Of a stretch of DNA of 64,000 nucleotides, positions 38,301 to 50,160 are shown one piece after another. Each line of letters opens with the position of its first letter. Position 1 is the first letter of the stretch. The stretch is from Lasioglossum baleicum. Lineage: Eukaryota; Arthropoda; Insecta; Hymenoptera; Halictidae. The position numbers and the translations under genes are program-made. The DNA lies in the NCBI RefSeq assembly GCF_051020765.1, contig NW_027469363.1, positions 119,017 to 183,016 of the forward strand, read 5' to 3'. The notes under the pieces are model-generated. The model made no database searches, had not been told where the DNA came from, and saw nothing but the letters and a program-made list of their open reading frames with translations.

Positions 38301-40446
38301 TAACTTTCTGACACGGTGTGTCGCACGATCTTCATATTCACACCTCGAATTAAGGTATCTATTGGAAATACTGTACAGAGAATTTATTCTCGGAAGACCA
38401 GATTTGTCTCTAAATCGCAGGGTACGTGAAGCAAATGACAGTCGTTCGTCTCTCACAGAAGGTGGCAACGCTCTCGGACGGTTTGACAGTAGATCTTCTA
38501 ATTCATACATGAAATTAAGGTGACGTCACTAAATTTTGTACCAATGTGTTTGCCTAAACACGCAGTTATACTCTCGGAACGGCGGGTTACCTTCTCGGAC
38601 GGAAAGGCATTCGGTAAAACACTTGGCATTGTAGCAACTGGTAACGATCACAAACGGGATGACGCTCCATTTTAAAATGCAACCCATGGATTAATGTGTT
38701 GTTGCCAATACTGATCAGCGTATTTACTCTCGGAATACCTGGTTGGACTCTCGGAATCGCAGGTATAGGTCGAGCTATTGGCTTATCCGCTCGAATCTCA
38801 AGGTTGGGGCGGGGTGGAAACATTCTAGAACGGTTTGACTCCCGATCTTCTGATTCATATATGAAGTAAATGTGCCCGTCATTAAAATGCATTGTAACTT
38901 GTTCCACTGAACACGTCGTTATACTCTCGATACAGCGGATTAACATCTCAGATGGAAAGGCATCCGGTAAAACTTTTCACTCTATACCAATAGGTAGCGT
39001 TCAACAACGGTAATAACGGTCTGCTTTATTATTCATAGCGAGAGTTAAGGTGTACATTGCCAATACTATTCTGCAGATTTCCTCTAGGAATACCTGCAAT
39101 GACACAAGGGAACACAGGGTATGTGAAGCTATTGACATAACTGGCCGCATACAGAATAGGGTAGCGGTCTCGAACGTTTTGACCTCGATCTTCTAATTGA
39201 TACACGAAGTTAAGGTGCACATCATTGAAATGAATAAAAATTTCTTTCTCCGAACACGATGGTATACTCTCGATGTAGCAGTTGAGGTTCGCGGAAATTA
39301 TCGCCCTCGATAAAACGTTTGAATCTATCCGAGTAGGTAACGATCTAGAACGATTTGACTGTGTATGTTAATATTGATACTATGATTGAGGCCTATGGCC
39401 AATAATGTTCAGCTGATGTACTCACGGTATACCTGGTTTGACTCTCGGACTCCGAGGATAGATGACGCTATTGCCTTAGCTATTCTTCTCCATAGACGGT
39501 GGTATCTTTCTCGAACAGTTTGACCATCGATCTTCCAATTCATACATGAAATTAATCTGCTCGTCAGTAAAATGTATACTAATGTCTTTCTCTGAAAACG
39601 AAGTTACACTCAGGATTCGGCTTGCTGGCATCTCGCGAGTTAAGGCTTTCGGTTACAGGTCTGTGTGTATACAAGTGTGTGCTGATATTCAACCGGATGA
39701 CTCTCTACTTTATTATTCATAGCGAGAATTAAGGTGTCTATTGCCAAAACTGTTCTGCGTATTTACTCCCGGAATACATGGTTCGTCTCAGCAACACAGA
39801 ATAGGCGAAGCTATTGACTTAAATGTGCGACTTTTAAAGACGGTGGGATCGCTTTCCAAAGGTTGCACTCTCGATGTTGCTATTCATAAATGAAAAAAAG
39901 CTGACCGCCTGCTATAATGTCTCCTAATTTGTTTCAGTAGCAGTAAGCATGGCACTCGATACAGCGGGTGAAGTTTTAGCAAGATAAAGTATTCGGTAAG
40001 AAGAATGACTTTATACTAACGGTAACGTTCACGAATGCTTTGACACTGTACTTTAAAATTCATACAGTGATTTAAGGTGTATATTGCCAATTATTTTCAG
40101 AGCATTTGCTTCTGAAATTCCTGACTTGCATCTCGGAATCACAGGACAGCTAGAGCTATTTACTTAGGTATGTGAATTTCAAATAAGGTGATATGTTTCT
40201 GGAACTGTTTGACCCTCGATAATCCAATTCATGCATGAAATTAAGGTGACAATCACTAAAATGTTTACTAATTTGATCCTCTGAACACGAAGATATACTT
40301 TCGAAGCTGCGAGTTATCTTCTCCGAGGGTAAGGCTATCTGCAAAGTGTTTAACACTATACAAATAGGTAACGTTCTATAATGGTTTGCCGGTCTGTCTT
40401 AATATTCAGAACGTGATATCTTGTTTCTGTTTCCAATAATAATCAG

Positions 40447-40626
40447 CGGATTTTCAGTAGGAGTACTTGGTATGACTCTCGGAAAGACAGGATATGTGAA
40501 GCTATTCCCTTAGGTTTTCGAATGTCAGAGAAGGTGGTAGCAATTATTAACGATCTGAAACGGTTTGACACTATATTTTAATATTCATACTGCGAATTAA
40601 GGTGTCTATTACCAATACTGTTGAGC
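40447..40626 (+). repeat. Sat1 half-length unit (~179 bp)
   Basis: After GAAGGTGGTAGCAATT the sequence continues as ATTAACGATCTGAAACGG and CTATATTTTAATATTC, the second-half version. The whole first-half body is absent. The exchange point is again the GGTAACGTTCTC motif shared by both halves. Confidence 0.75.
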
Positions 40627-41229
40627 AGATTTACTCCCGGAATACCTGGTTGACTCTCGGAATCGCAAGGATAAGATAAACTATTGACATAGCCGTTCGA
40701 CTTTCACAGATGCTGGCAACGTTCTCGAATGGTTTTGGCCATCTATCTGCTAATTCATATATAAAGTTAAGTTGCACTTCTCTAAAATTCATACTAGTCC
40801 GAACTTCTGAACACGGTGTTATACTCTCGATGCAGCAGGTCAGTTCATGGTATGGTAAGGTGTACTGTGTGAAGTTTAACACTCCTCGAATAGGCAATGT
40901 TCTTCAACGGCCTGGCGGCCTGCTTTAATATTCAAACCGAGTATTGAGGTGTCTATTGCCAATACTGAACAGCGCATTTACTGCCAGAACATCTAGTCTG
41001 ACTTTCAGAAATGCACGATATGTGAAGTTATTTACTAAGCCGTTCGACTCACACAGAAGGTGGTAAAGTTCTCGAACGGATTGTCCCTTGATCTTTTAAT
41101 TCATACATGAAGTTAAGGCGACGGTCAATGAGGAAAAGGCTGATTACTTTCTCTGAACACGAAGTTATACCAACGGTACAGCGGGTTATATTCTCTAGAA
41201 GTTAGGTATCCTGTATGGAGTATGACGGT

Positions 41230-41340
41230 ATAGTAATTCGGGAGGTTCTCCAGCGTTTTGATTCTGTTCCTCAATATTCACATCACGAGTTAATCTGTAC
41301 TTTATTTTTCATTCTGTGAATTTCGGTACATCGAAATTGC
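41230..41340 (+). repeat. Sat1 unit with short tandem duplication
   Basis: The CTGTACTTTAATATTC...GTGAATT element appears twice in succession (GTTCCTCAATATTCACATCACGAGTTAAT and then CTGTACTTTATTTTTC ATTCTGTGAATT), a local duplication of about 35 bp. The following GCCAATACTGTTC element is reduced. Confidence 0.55.
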
Positions 41341-42364
41341 TCCCGGACTCTCTGGCATGACTCTCCGAATCACTGGATTGGTGAAGCTATTGTCATAGAC
41401 TATCGTCTCTCACGGAAGGTGGCAACGATCTCGTACGGTTTGACCATCGATTTTTAATTCATGCATGAAAGTAAGGTGCCCGTCACTAGGACGGATAGTA
41501 GTTCGTACCTCTGAACACGGTGTTGAGAGGATGAACTCTCGATGAATCGGGTGAGATTCTCCGAAGGTAAGGCCGTCCGTAAAACGTTTGTCTTTATACC
41601 AATTGGTAACACTATTGATGGTCTGCTTGACAACTGCTTGACGGTCTACTCTAATATTCGAACCGTGAATTAAGGTGACCATTGGCAATACAGTTCAGCG
41701 GATTTACTCCGGTAATACCTTGAATCTCCTTCGGAATCACAGGGTAAGTTATGCTATTGACTAACCTGCCGATTCTCAAGGTTGGTGGTATTGTTCGGGA
41801 ACGGATTGACCCTATATGCACTAATTCATACATGAAAAGTGTGCGTGTGTTAAAATGTCTACAAGTGTGTTTCTTTCAGCATAAAGTTATACACACGATA
41901 CATCGGGTTATGTTCTCGGAAGGTAAAGTATTCGGTCAGGAGATACACCTTATACCAACAGGTAACGTTCTCAAACGGATCGACGCACCACTTTAATATA
42001 CACACTGCGAATTCAGGTATCCATTGCCATTACTGTACAGCGGATTTAACCTTGATATACCTGGTGTGATTATCGGAATCACAGGATAGGGGAAGTTGTT
42101 TTCATAGCCGTTCGGCTCTCAAGGATGGTGGTTACGTTCTGGAACAGAATTGCCACTCGATGTACTAATTCATACATGAAATTCAGATGCCGTAACGAAA
42201 ATGTATACTAATGTGTTTCTCTATACCCGATGTTATTCTGTCTATACGGCGGGCTAGCTTCGCGGTTGGTTCGGCGTTCGGTAAATATTTAAACTACATA
42301 CCAATAGGTAAATTTGTACAGCTGTGTGACGCTCTACTTTAAAGCCTATACTGGGAGATATGGA

Positions 42365-43165
42365 TTTTAATGCCGATACTGTATAATGGATTTAAACCCG
42401 GGATGCTTGGTTTGACTCCAGAAAAAACAGGATAGTTGAAGCCAGGGACATAGCCGTTCAAATCCCCAAAGACGATGGTAACGATATCGAAATGTTTGAC
42501 TATCGATTTTCATATTCATACAAAAGAGTAACGCGCTCGACTGCTAAAACGTCCAATAATTTGTTTCCGTGAGCACGAAGCAAGACACTCGTAACAGCGG
42601 AATACGTTCGTGGAAGGTAAGGTGTTGGGTACAATGAAGGAAAACTACTTCATAAAGATTGGTAATGTTCTCCGACGATTTGACTCTCTACATTAATATC
42701 AATACCGCGATTAAAGGCGTCTATTACCAATACTGACCAGTAGTGGATATACTCCCGGAATAACAGGTTTGACTCTCGGTATCACAGGGCTGTTGAAGGC
42801 ATTGACGTAGCTGCGTCACTCTCACAGGAGGTGGTTATGTTCTCGAACGATTTGACTTTCGATTCTGCTACTCATACTCGAAAACAATGTGTCCCACTGC
42901 TATAGCATCTACTAATATTTTTCTGTGAACACTGAGCAAGACCCTGCCTAGGGCGGGTTAGGTTCCCGGAGGGTATGGTGTCCGGTAGAAATTTTAAATT
43001 CATAATAATAGGTAACATTCTACAACGGTTTGACTCCGTACATTAAAATTTATTCCGTGAATTATGGTGTCTAATGCCTATGCTCTGCAGGGGATTCATT
43101 GTCGGAATACCTGGTTTGACTCTCGGTGTCACAGGATAGGTGACGGTATTGACTATGATGTGTGA
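42365..43165 (+). repeat. Sat1 higher-order segment, copy 2 (partner 25,100-25,890)
   Basis: It carries the A-rich insertion, TCGACTGCTAAAACGTCC, CGATTCTGCTACTCA and TCTAATGCCTATGCT described for 25,100-25,890. The shift between the pair is about 17.3 kb. It is followed by 43,222-43,490, whose own relative lies at 22,540-22,770, so unit order is not conserved over longer distance. Confidence 0.8.
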
Positions 43166-43221
43166 CTGCCAAAGAAGATGGTATCGTTCTCTAACGGTTT
43201 GACCCTCGATCTCCTAATTCA

Positions 43222-43490
43222 TACATGAAACTAAGGTGCACGGCACTAAGAAGTATAATAGTTTGCTCCCCTGAACACGAAGATGTACCATCGATAAAGC
43301 TCGTTAGCTTATCGTATGGTACGACGTTCTTTAAAAATTGTGACTCTATATTTGTACGCAACGTTCTTCCACGGTTCGACTCTCTGCTATATTATTCATA
43401 CTGCGAAATAGGGTATCTAGTGCCATACTGTGCAGCGGATTTCCTCCCGGAATACATTGCTTCACTCTCAGAATCACAGGACTGGTGAAG
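43222..43490 (+). repeat. Sat1 higher-order variant (partner 22,540-22,770)
   Basis: It has ACTAAGAAGTATAATAGTTTGC, TTCTTCCACGGTTCG, TAGGGTATCTAGTGCCATACTG with one A lost, and GACTGGTGAAGC, matching the 22.5-kb copy. Confidence 0.7.
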
Positions 43491-46400
43491 CTACTGACAT
43501 AGCCGTTCTACTTTGAACGAAGGAGATGACGGTCTCGAACGGTTTTTGACACTCCATACGCTAACTCTTATATGATTTTAAGGTGGCATCACTAAAATGT
43601 ATACCAATGTCGTTCTCTGAACACTAAGTTATACTTTCGATACGGCGGGTTAGCTTCTGAGAAGGTAACACTTCGGTAGAAGGTTTGTCTTTATTCCAAT
43701 GAGTAACGTTCTACAACGGGTTAACGGTTTGCTTTAATATTCATACCGTGAATTAAGGTGACAATTGTCAATACTCTTCAGTGTACTTACTCTCGGATTA
43801 CATGGTATGACTTTCGAAATCACAAGATAGATTGAGCTATTGAGTTTTCCGTTGGACATTCAAAGACAGTGGTATCGTTCTCGAACGGTTCGACCATCGA
43901 TCTATTAATTCAAATACGAAGATACGGTTCCAACACTGAAATAGATACGAATTTCTTTCCCAGAACACGAAGGTATACCCCAGATACGGCGGGTTAGCTT
44001 CTGGCGCGTAATGGCTTTCTGGAATGCGTTTGACTTTATAGCAATTGGTAACGGTCTCACACGGTGTGAAGCTCTATTTTAATATGCAACCCATGAAGTA
44101 AGGTGTCCATTACCAATATTGTTCAGCGGACATACTCCCGGAATACCTGGTTTGACATTCTGAATCGCAGGATACGTGAAACTATTGACGTCACCCTTCG
44201 ACCCGCATAGAGGGCGATTACGATCTAGAATGGTTCGACCCTTGACATTCTAAGTCATACATGAAATTATGGTGCCCATTACTGAAATCTATACTAACGT
44301 GTCTCTCTGATCACGAACTTATACTCTCGATAAGGCGGTTTGCATTCTTGGCAGGTAAGGCATTCGATACATGGATTAACTATTTACTAACTGGTAACGC
44401 TCTAGAACGGTATGCCGTCTGCTTTAATATTCACTCCGAGAATTAAGGTGTCTATTGCCAATACTGTACGAGGCATTTACACCCGGAGAATCTAGTTTGA
44501 CACTCGTAATCCCAGGATACGTGTAGCTATTTACTTAGGCGTTTGTCCCTCAATTAATGTGGTAACGTTCCCGAACGGTTTGTCCCTCGCTTTTCTAATT
44601 CATACATGAAATAAAGTGGCCGTCACTCAAATGTAAACTAATTTACTTCTCTATACACTAAGTTATACTGCCGATACAGCGGGTTAGATTCACGGGAGGT
44701 AACTCCATCGGTAAATAGTTTGTCTCTATATCAATCCGTAACATTCAACAACTGCTTGATTCGGCACTTTAATATTTATATCGCGAAATATAGTACATAA
44801 TGTCATACTGTGCAGCGGATATAATCCCGGAATACCTGGTTTGACCCCCGGAATAACAGGATTGGTGAAGTTATAGACATAGTCGTTCGTCTACCAATCA
44901 GGGCGGTAACGATCTCGAACGGCTTGACCCTCGATATTCTAATTCATACATGAAATGAAGGTGGCCGTCACAATAATGCACACTATTGATCATCCCTGAA
45001 CACGAAATTATACTCTCGATACAACGGGTAAGTTTCTCGGAAGGTGAGGCCTTCGGTAATAATTTTGACCCTATCGCTATCGGTAACCTTCTACAACGGC
45101 TCGAGTCTGTACTCTAATACTCATAACGAGAATAAAGGTGTCTGTCGCCAATACTGTATAGCGGATTTACGCCCGGAATACCACATTTGACTCGCGGAAC
45201 CACATTATTGATGAAACTATTGACTCAGCTGTATGACACACAAAAGAGGTGGTAACGTTATCAAACGGCATGAGGCTCGATCTTCTTTTTCATACTCGAA
45301 ATTTAGGTGCCCGTCACTGACACGAATACAAGATTGTTTCTCTGTACACGACGTTACATTCTCGATAAAGCGAGATAGGCTTTGGAGGGTAAGGTCTTCA
45401 GCAAAACTTTGGACTTTATACCAGTATGTGACTTTCTCAGACGTATTGACGTTCTACATTAATAATCATACCATGATTTAAGGTGTCTGCGGCCCAGACT
45501 GTTCAGCGGATTGTCTCCCGGAATACCTGGTTTGCCTCTCCTAATCACAGGATAGGTGAGGCCTTCGAGTTAGCCGTTCGATCCTCAAAGAAGGTGTTAA
45601 GGTTCTGGATAGGCTTTTCCATCGATCTTCTGTTTCATTCATGAAATTAAGGTGCTCGTCACTGAAATGAATACCAATTTCATTCTCTGATCACGAAGGT
45701 ATACTTACGCAGCGGCGGGTTAGCTTCTCCGCAGGCAAGGCTATCTAGACAGTGTTTAATTCTATACCAATAGGTATCGCTTTACAGTGGTTTGACGGAC
45801 TGCTTTAATATTCAAACCGTGAAAGAGTGTTTCTGTTGCCAATGCTTTTCAGCCCATTCACTCCAGGAATACCTGGTACGACTCTCAGAGAAACAGGATA
45901 TGGGAAGCTACTCCCGTAGGTTTTCGGATATCATAGAAGTTGGCAACGATCTCGAAATGTGTTACACTCGGTCTTCTAATTCATACACGAAATTAAGATG
46001 CCCTCAATATAATGCATACTAATGTGATTCTCTAAACACGAAGTTATACTCTCGATAGGGTGGGTTAGTTTTTCGGACGGTAAATTTTTCGGTGAAACGA
46101 TTGACATCGCGGAAATTCTTAACGGTCTGAAACGGTTTGACACTCTATTTTAATATTAGAACTGTGAATTAAGATGACGATTGCCCATGCTGCTCCGCGT
46201 ATTTCCTCCCGGATTACCTGTGCAGGAATCTCGGAATCACAGAATAGGAGGAGCTGTTGACTTAGTTGTGCGTCTCTCAAAGAAGGTGGTATCGTTCTGG
46301 ATCGATTTGACACTTTATCTTCTATTTCAAACACGAGGTTACGGTTCCGACACTGAAATAAATACTAATTTCTTCCCCAGGGCACGAAGTTATACTCACC

Positions 46401-46530
46401 TTCGAGCTGGTTAGTATTTCGGACGGTAAGGTCTCCGGCGAAACGTTTGTCTTTATAGCAATACGTAACGTCCTCAAACGGTTTGACGATCTACTTTACT
46501 ATTCAAACCGTCAATTAAGGTGTCTAATGG

Positions 46531-46545
46531 CAATACCCTTCCATA
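46531..46545. other. Sat1 polarity switch 5 (plus to minus)
   Basis: GTGTCTAATGGCAATA (plus) is followed by CTTCCATAATGTTATCACC (reverse of GGTGGTAACGTTCTCGAA). The same two positions of the unit, near 338 and 105, are joined at switch 1 (5.60 kb), and both contain TTCCA at the joint. Confidence 0.85.
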
Positions 46546-48113
46546 ATGTTATCACCTTCTTTGAGAGTCGAACGGCTATCTCAATAGCTTCACATATATT
46601 TGTGATTCCGGGTGTCAAGCCTGGAACTCCGAGAGTCCATCCGCTGTACAATATTTGCAATGAAGATCTTAGTTCACGGTTAGAATATTAAAGTACAGAG
46701 TCAAACTCTTGTGGACCGTTACATATTGGGATGGTGTCAAAAGTTTTACAGAAAACTTTACCATACGTGAAATTACCACGAAGTTTGTAGAGCGTTACTT
46801 CGTGTTCAGAGATACAAATTTGTATACATTGCTGTGGTTGGAACCACAATCTCATGTATAAATGAGAAGATCGAGACTGAAACCGACCGAGAACATTACC
46901 ACATTCTTCGTGAGATCGCACATATAACACAGCAGCTTCACCTATCCTGATCTCCAGAGAGTCGAACCAGGTATTTCCGCAGTAAATCCGCTGAACAGCA
47001 TTGGCCAAAGGCACCTTAATTCACGGTTTGCATATTAAAATAGGGCGCCAAACCGTTTCACAGCGTTACCAATTGGTATAAAGTCAATCGATTTACAGAA
47101 GGTCTTACCATCCGAGAACTTCACCCGCGTCATCGAGAGTGTAACTTCGTGTTCAGAGGAACATATTGGTATACATTTTAGGGACTGGGACATTATCTTG
47201 AAGTATGAATCAGGGGATCGATGGTCAAACCGTTCGAGAACCTTATCATACTGTTCGAGGGTCGAACGGCTAGGTCAATAGCTTCACCTGACCTGTGATT
47301 ACAAGAGTCATATCAGGTAGTACGGGAGTAAATCCGCTGAACTGTCTTGGCAATATGCACCATAATTCACGGTATGCATATTTATGTGGTGCGCCAATCC
47401 ATTTGAGACCGTTACCAATTCTTACAAAGTCAAACATTTTGCCGAAAGTATTACCGTCCGAGAAGATAACCCGCCGTATCCAGAGTATAACTTCCTGTTC
47501 GGAGAAACAAATCAGTATCCATTTTATTGACGGCACCTTAAATTAATGTATGAATTCGAATAGCGATGATCAAAGGAAACAAGATCGTTACCACACTCTT
47601 TGAGATTCGAACTCCTAGGTCGATAACATCTTATATGCTGTGATTCCGAGGGACAAATCAGGTATTCCGGGATAAAATTCTCTGGACACTGTTGGGAACG
47701 GACACATTAAATCTCGGATTTGATATTAACGTAAAGCGAAAATCCGTTTGAGAACGTTACCAATTCCTATTAAGACTAACGTTTTACCGAAGACAATACC
47801 CACCGAAAAATTAACCCGCCGTATTGCGTTTATAGCTACGTGTTTAGGGAATCACATTATTATACATTTTAATGACTGGCTTAATTTTATGTATAAATTA
47901 GAAGATCGAGTATCAAAACGTTCGAGAACTTTACCACCTTCTTTGAGTGTCGAACGGCTAGGCCGATAGCTTCACCCACCCTGGTATTCCGAGAGTCAAG
48001 CCTGGTACTTCGGGAATAATTCCGCTGAAAACTAATGGCAATAGACACCTCAATACACGGTCCGAATATTAAAGCAGGCCAACAAGCCGTTGTGCAACAT
48101 TACCTACTCCTTC
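46538..48113 (-). repeat. Sat1 tandem array, minus block 3
   Basis: About 4.5 units in reverse orientation between two plus blocks. The unit at 46,680-47,010 is a close relative of 55,075-55,400 in minus block 4. The short length makes this the smallest inverted island in the window. Confidence 0.95.
46680..47010 (-). repeat. Sat1 higher-order unit, copy 1 (partner 55,075-55,400)
   Basis: It shares with 55,075-55,400 TACAGAGTCAAA or CACAGAGTCAAA, ACATATTGGGAT, GTCAAAAGTTTTAC or GTTAAAAGTTTCAC, GTTTGTAGAGCGTT or TATTTAGAGCATT, ACATTGC followed by GTG, and GATCGCACATATAACAC or AATCGCATACATAACAC. The state is uncommon elsewhere in the array. Confidence 0.8.
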
Positions 48114-48120
48114 TGCACCA
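48106..48120. other. Sat1 polarity switch 6 (minus to plus)
   Basis: Reverse CGTTGTGCAACATTACCTA ends near 48,108. The plus repeat resumes with ACCAATAACTATCGCTC and GTCTGACTCTGCACTGTAG. Both sides break at about the same place in the unit (the TACCAATTGGTA palindrome), as a fold-back at that palindrome would do. Confidence 0.75.
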
Positions 48121-49569
48121 ATAACTATCGCTCACCACGTGTCTGACTCTGCACTGTAGTATATATACCTTGAAATTTGGTGTCTAATGCCAATACAGTA
48201 TAGCCGACTTACTCCCGGAATAGCTGGTTTGACTCTCCGAATCCCAAGATAGGTGAATCTGTTGACATAGCTGTTCGACTCTCAAAGAAGGTGTTAACGT
48301 TCTCGAACGGTTCGGTTCTCGATCGTCTGATTCATAGATGAAATTATGGTGCCCGTCGCCAACATTTATGCCATTTAGCTTCTCTGAGCACGAAGACATA
48401 TTCTCGACACATCGCGTTAGCTTCTCGGAACGTACGGCCTTCGGTCATGGGTTAGACCCTATACCAATAGGTATATTAGTACATCTGTTGACTCTGTACT
48501 TTAATATTTATAGTGTGATGTAGGTTTTTCAATACAAATACTGTACAGCGGATTTGTTCCAGGAACACGTGGTGTGACTCTCGGAATCACACGATATGTG
48601 AAGCTATTTTACTGGCCGATCGTCTCTCACGGAAGGTGGTAACTTTCCCGAACGGTTTGACACTCGATCTTCTAATTCATGCACGAAGGTGAGGTGCGGT
48701 CACTGAAATAAAGACTAATTGCTTTCTCATGACACAATGTTATATTCTCGACACGGCGAGTTTGCTTCTTCAAAGGTAAGGCCATGCGTAAAGTGTTAGA
48801 CTTTATACCAATTGCCAATGCTCTCAATCGGTTAGAACCTTTGCTTTACAATTCAAACCGTGAATTAAGGTGTCTATTGGCAATACTGGTCAGCATATTT
48901 ATTCCAGGTATACCTGGTATACCTGGCTCACCGAATTACGGGATTGATGAATCTGTTGACTCACCCAATCGTCTCTCAAAGAAGTTCGTTTCATTTGCGG
49001 ACGGCTTGACCCCAGATCTTCTTATTCATATATGAAATTTAGGTGCGCGTCACTAAAATGTCTACATATACGTCCCACGGAACACCATGTTATACTATCG
49101 ATAAAGCGGGATAGTCCATCGGAGGGTAAGGTCCTCAGTAGAACGTTTGACTCTGTACCCGTATGTATCGTTCGTCAACGGTGTGACTCTATATATTAAT
49201 ATTCGATCAGTAGAGTGAGGTGGCTGATGCCAGTACTGCTCAGCGGATTCACTTTCGCAATAACAGGTCCGACACTCAGTATCACAGGATCGGGGACACT
49301 ATTGGCATAGCTGTACGATTCTCTAAGAACGTGGTAACGTTCTCGATCTGTTTGAGCCGCGACATTCTCACGCATTCATTAAATTAAGACGTCAGTCACT
49401 GAAATCAAGACTATTGTCTTGCATTGAGCACTACGTTATTCTCTCGAAACGGCGAGATTCCTTCCCCGAAGGTAAGGCCATCGGTAAAATGTTTGACTTT
49501 ATGCCGAATAGTAATGCTCTCAAGCGGTTTGACGCTATACTTTAATATACAAACCGTGAATTAAGTTGT

Positions 49570-49600
49570 CTATTGGCAACTAGCTATTATCTTAGCCGTG
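49570..49600 (+). repeat. Sat1 unit with ~60-70-bp deletion
   Basis: GTTGTCTATTGGCAAC passes directly into TAGCTATTATCTTAGCC. The whole CGGATTTACTCCCGG to ATAGGTGA segment is missing. Confidence 0.7.
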
Positions 49601-50009
49601 CGACTCATAAGGAGGATGGTATCTTTCGCGAAGGCTTTCACGTTCGGTCTTCTAATTCATAGATGAAGATAAGGTGCCCGTCACTAAGATGCAAACTATA
49701 TTGCTTCTCTCCAAAGGACGTAAAGCTCTCAATCCAGCGGGATAGCTTCTCGGGAGGTTACGTAATCAGTACAAAGTTTGATTCTATTACAGTTGGTAAC
49801 GTTCTACAACGGTATGACTCTGTACTATACAATTTATACTGTGAATTAGGGCGTCCATTGTCAATACTATACTGCAGATAGACTCCCGGAATTCCTGGTC
49901 TGTTTCTCAGAATAGCGGGGTATCGAATCCCAAGGGAGGTGATCACGATCACGATCGTCGTGACACTGGATTTTCGAATTTGCTTCCTTCAACGCTAGAA
50001 TATAATCTA

Positions 50010-50160
50010 AATGCAGCGGGTCAGCTTCGCGCATGCTAATGCATGCGGTAGAATGTTTGACTACATACCAGTAATGAACGTTGCCCAACTGTGTGCCTCT
50101 GTAAGTTAATATTTATACCGGGTAGTAGGGTTTTTAATGCCGATGCTGTATAGCGCATTT
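50010..50160 (+). repeat. Sat1 higher-order variant, copy 3 of 3 (also ~1.69 and ~26.03 kb)
   Basis: It shows GGTCAGCTTCGCGCATGC, TAATGCATGCGG, GTAGAATGTTTGACTAC, GTTGCCCAACTGTGTG and TTTATACCGGGTAGTAGG, matching the earlier members, particularly 1,690-1,840. Confidence 0.55.

Larger units (their letters stand above)
28680..38620 (+). repeat. Domain rich in Sat1 subfamily C units
   Basis: C units read GTGCCGTCACTAAA or GTGACGTCACTAAA (one C fewer than GTGCCCGTCAC), ACTAATGTGTTTC, CTAAACACGTAGCTATACTC, a GGCGGGTTAGC element and often TATAGCAATTAGTAACG with a CACGGTGTGACGC ending. Examples lie near 28,710, 29,570, 32,625, 32,955, 36,850, 38,205 and 38,560. Elsewhere they occur near 5,455, 14,530, 54,275 and 59,100 (plus) and in reverse near 6,930, 47,840 and 54,860. 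Confidence 0.65.
19767..46537 (+). repeat. Sat1 tandem array, plus block 3 (longest)
   Basis: About 77 unit-equivalents in one orientation. The subfamily content changes along it. B units are concentrated between 24.2 and 32.4 kb, C units between 28.7 and 38.6 kb, and E units appear from 35 kb onward. Irregular copies include two units with the same ~78-bp deletion (22.31 and 27.41 kb), half-units at 28.88 and 40.45 kb, a ~60-bp deletion at 31.40 kb and a small internal duplication at 41.27 kb. I found no inserted element and no open frame that outlasts the repeat pattern. Confidence 0.95.

Noticed and set aside
48905..48918. Palindrome CCAGGTATACCTGG as an operator-like site
   Set aside because: It arises from a local repeat of GGTATACCTGG in a single copy and is absent from other units, so it is probably chance.
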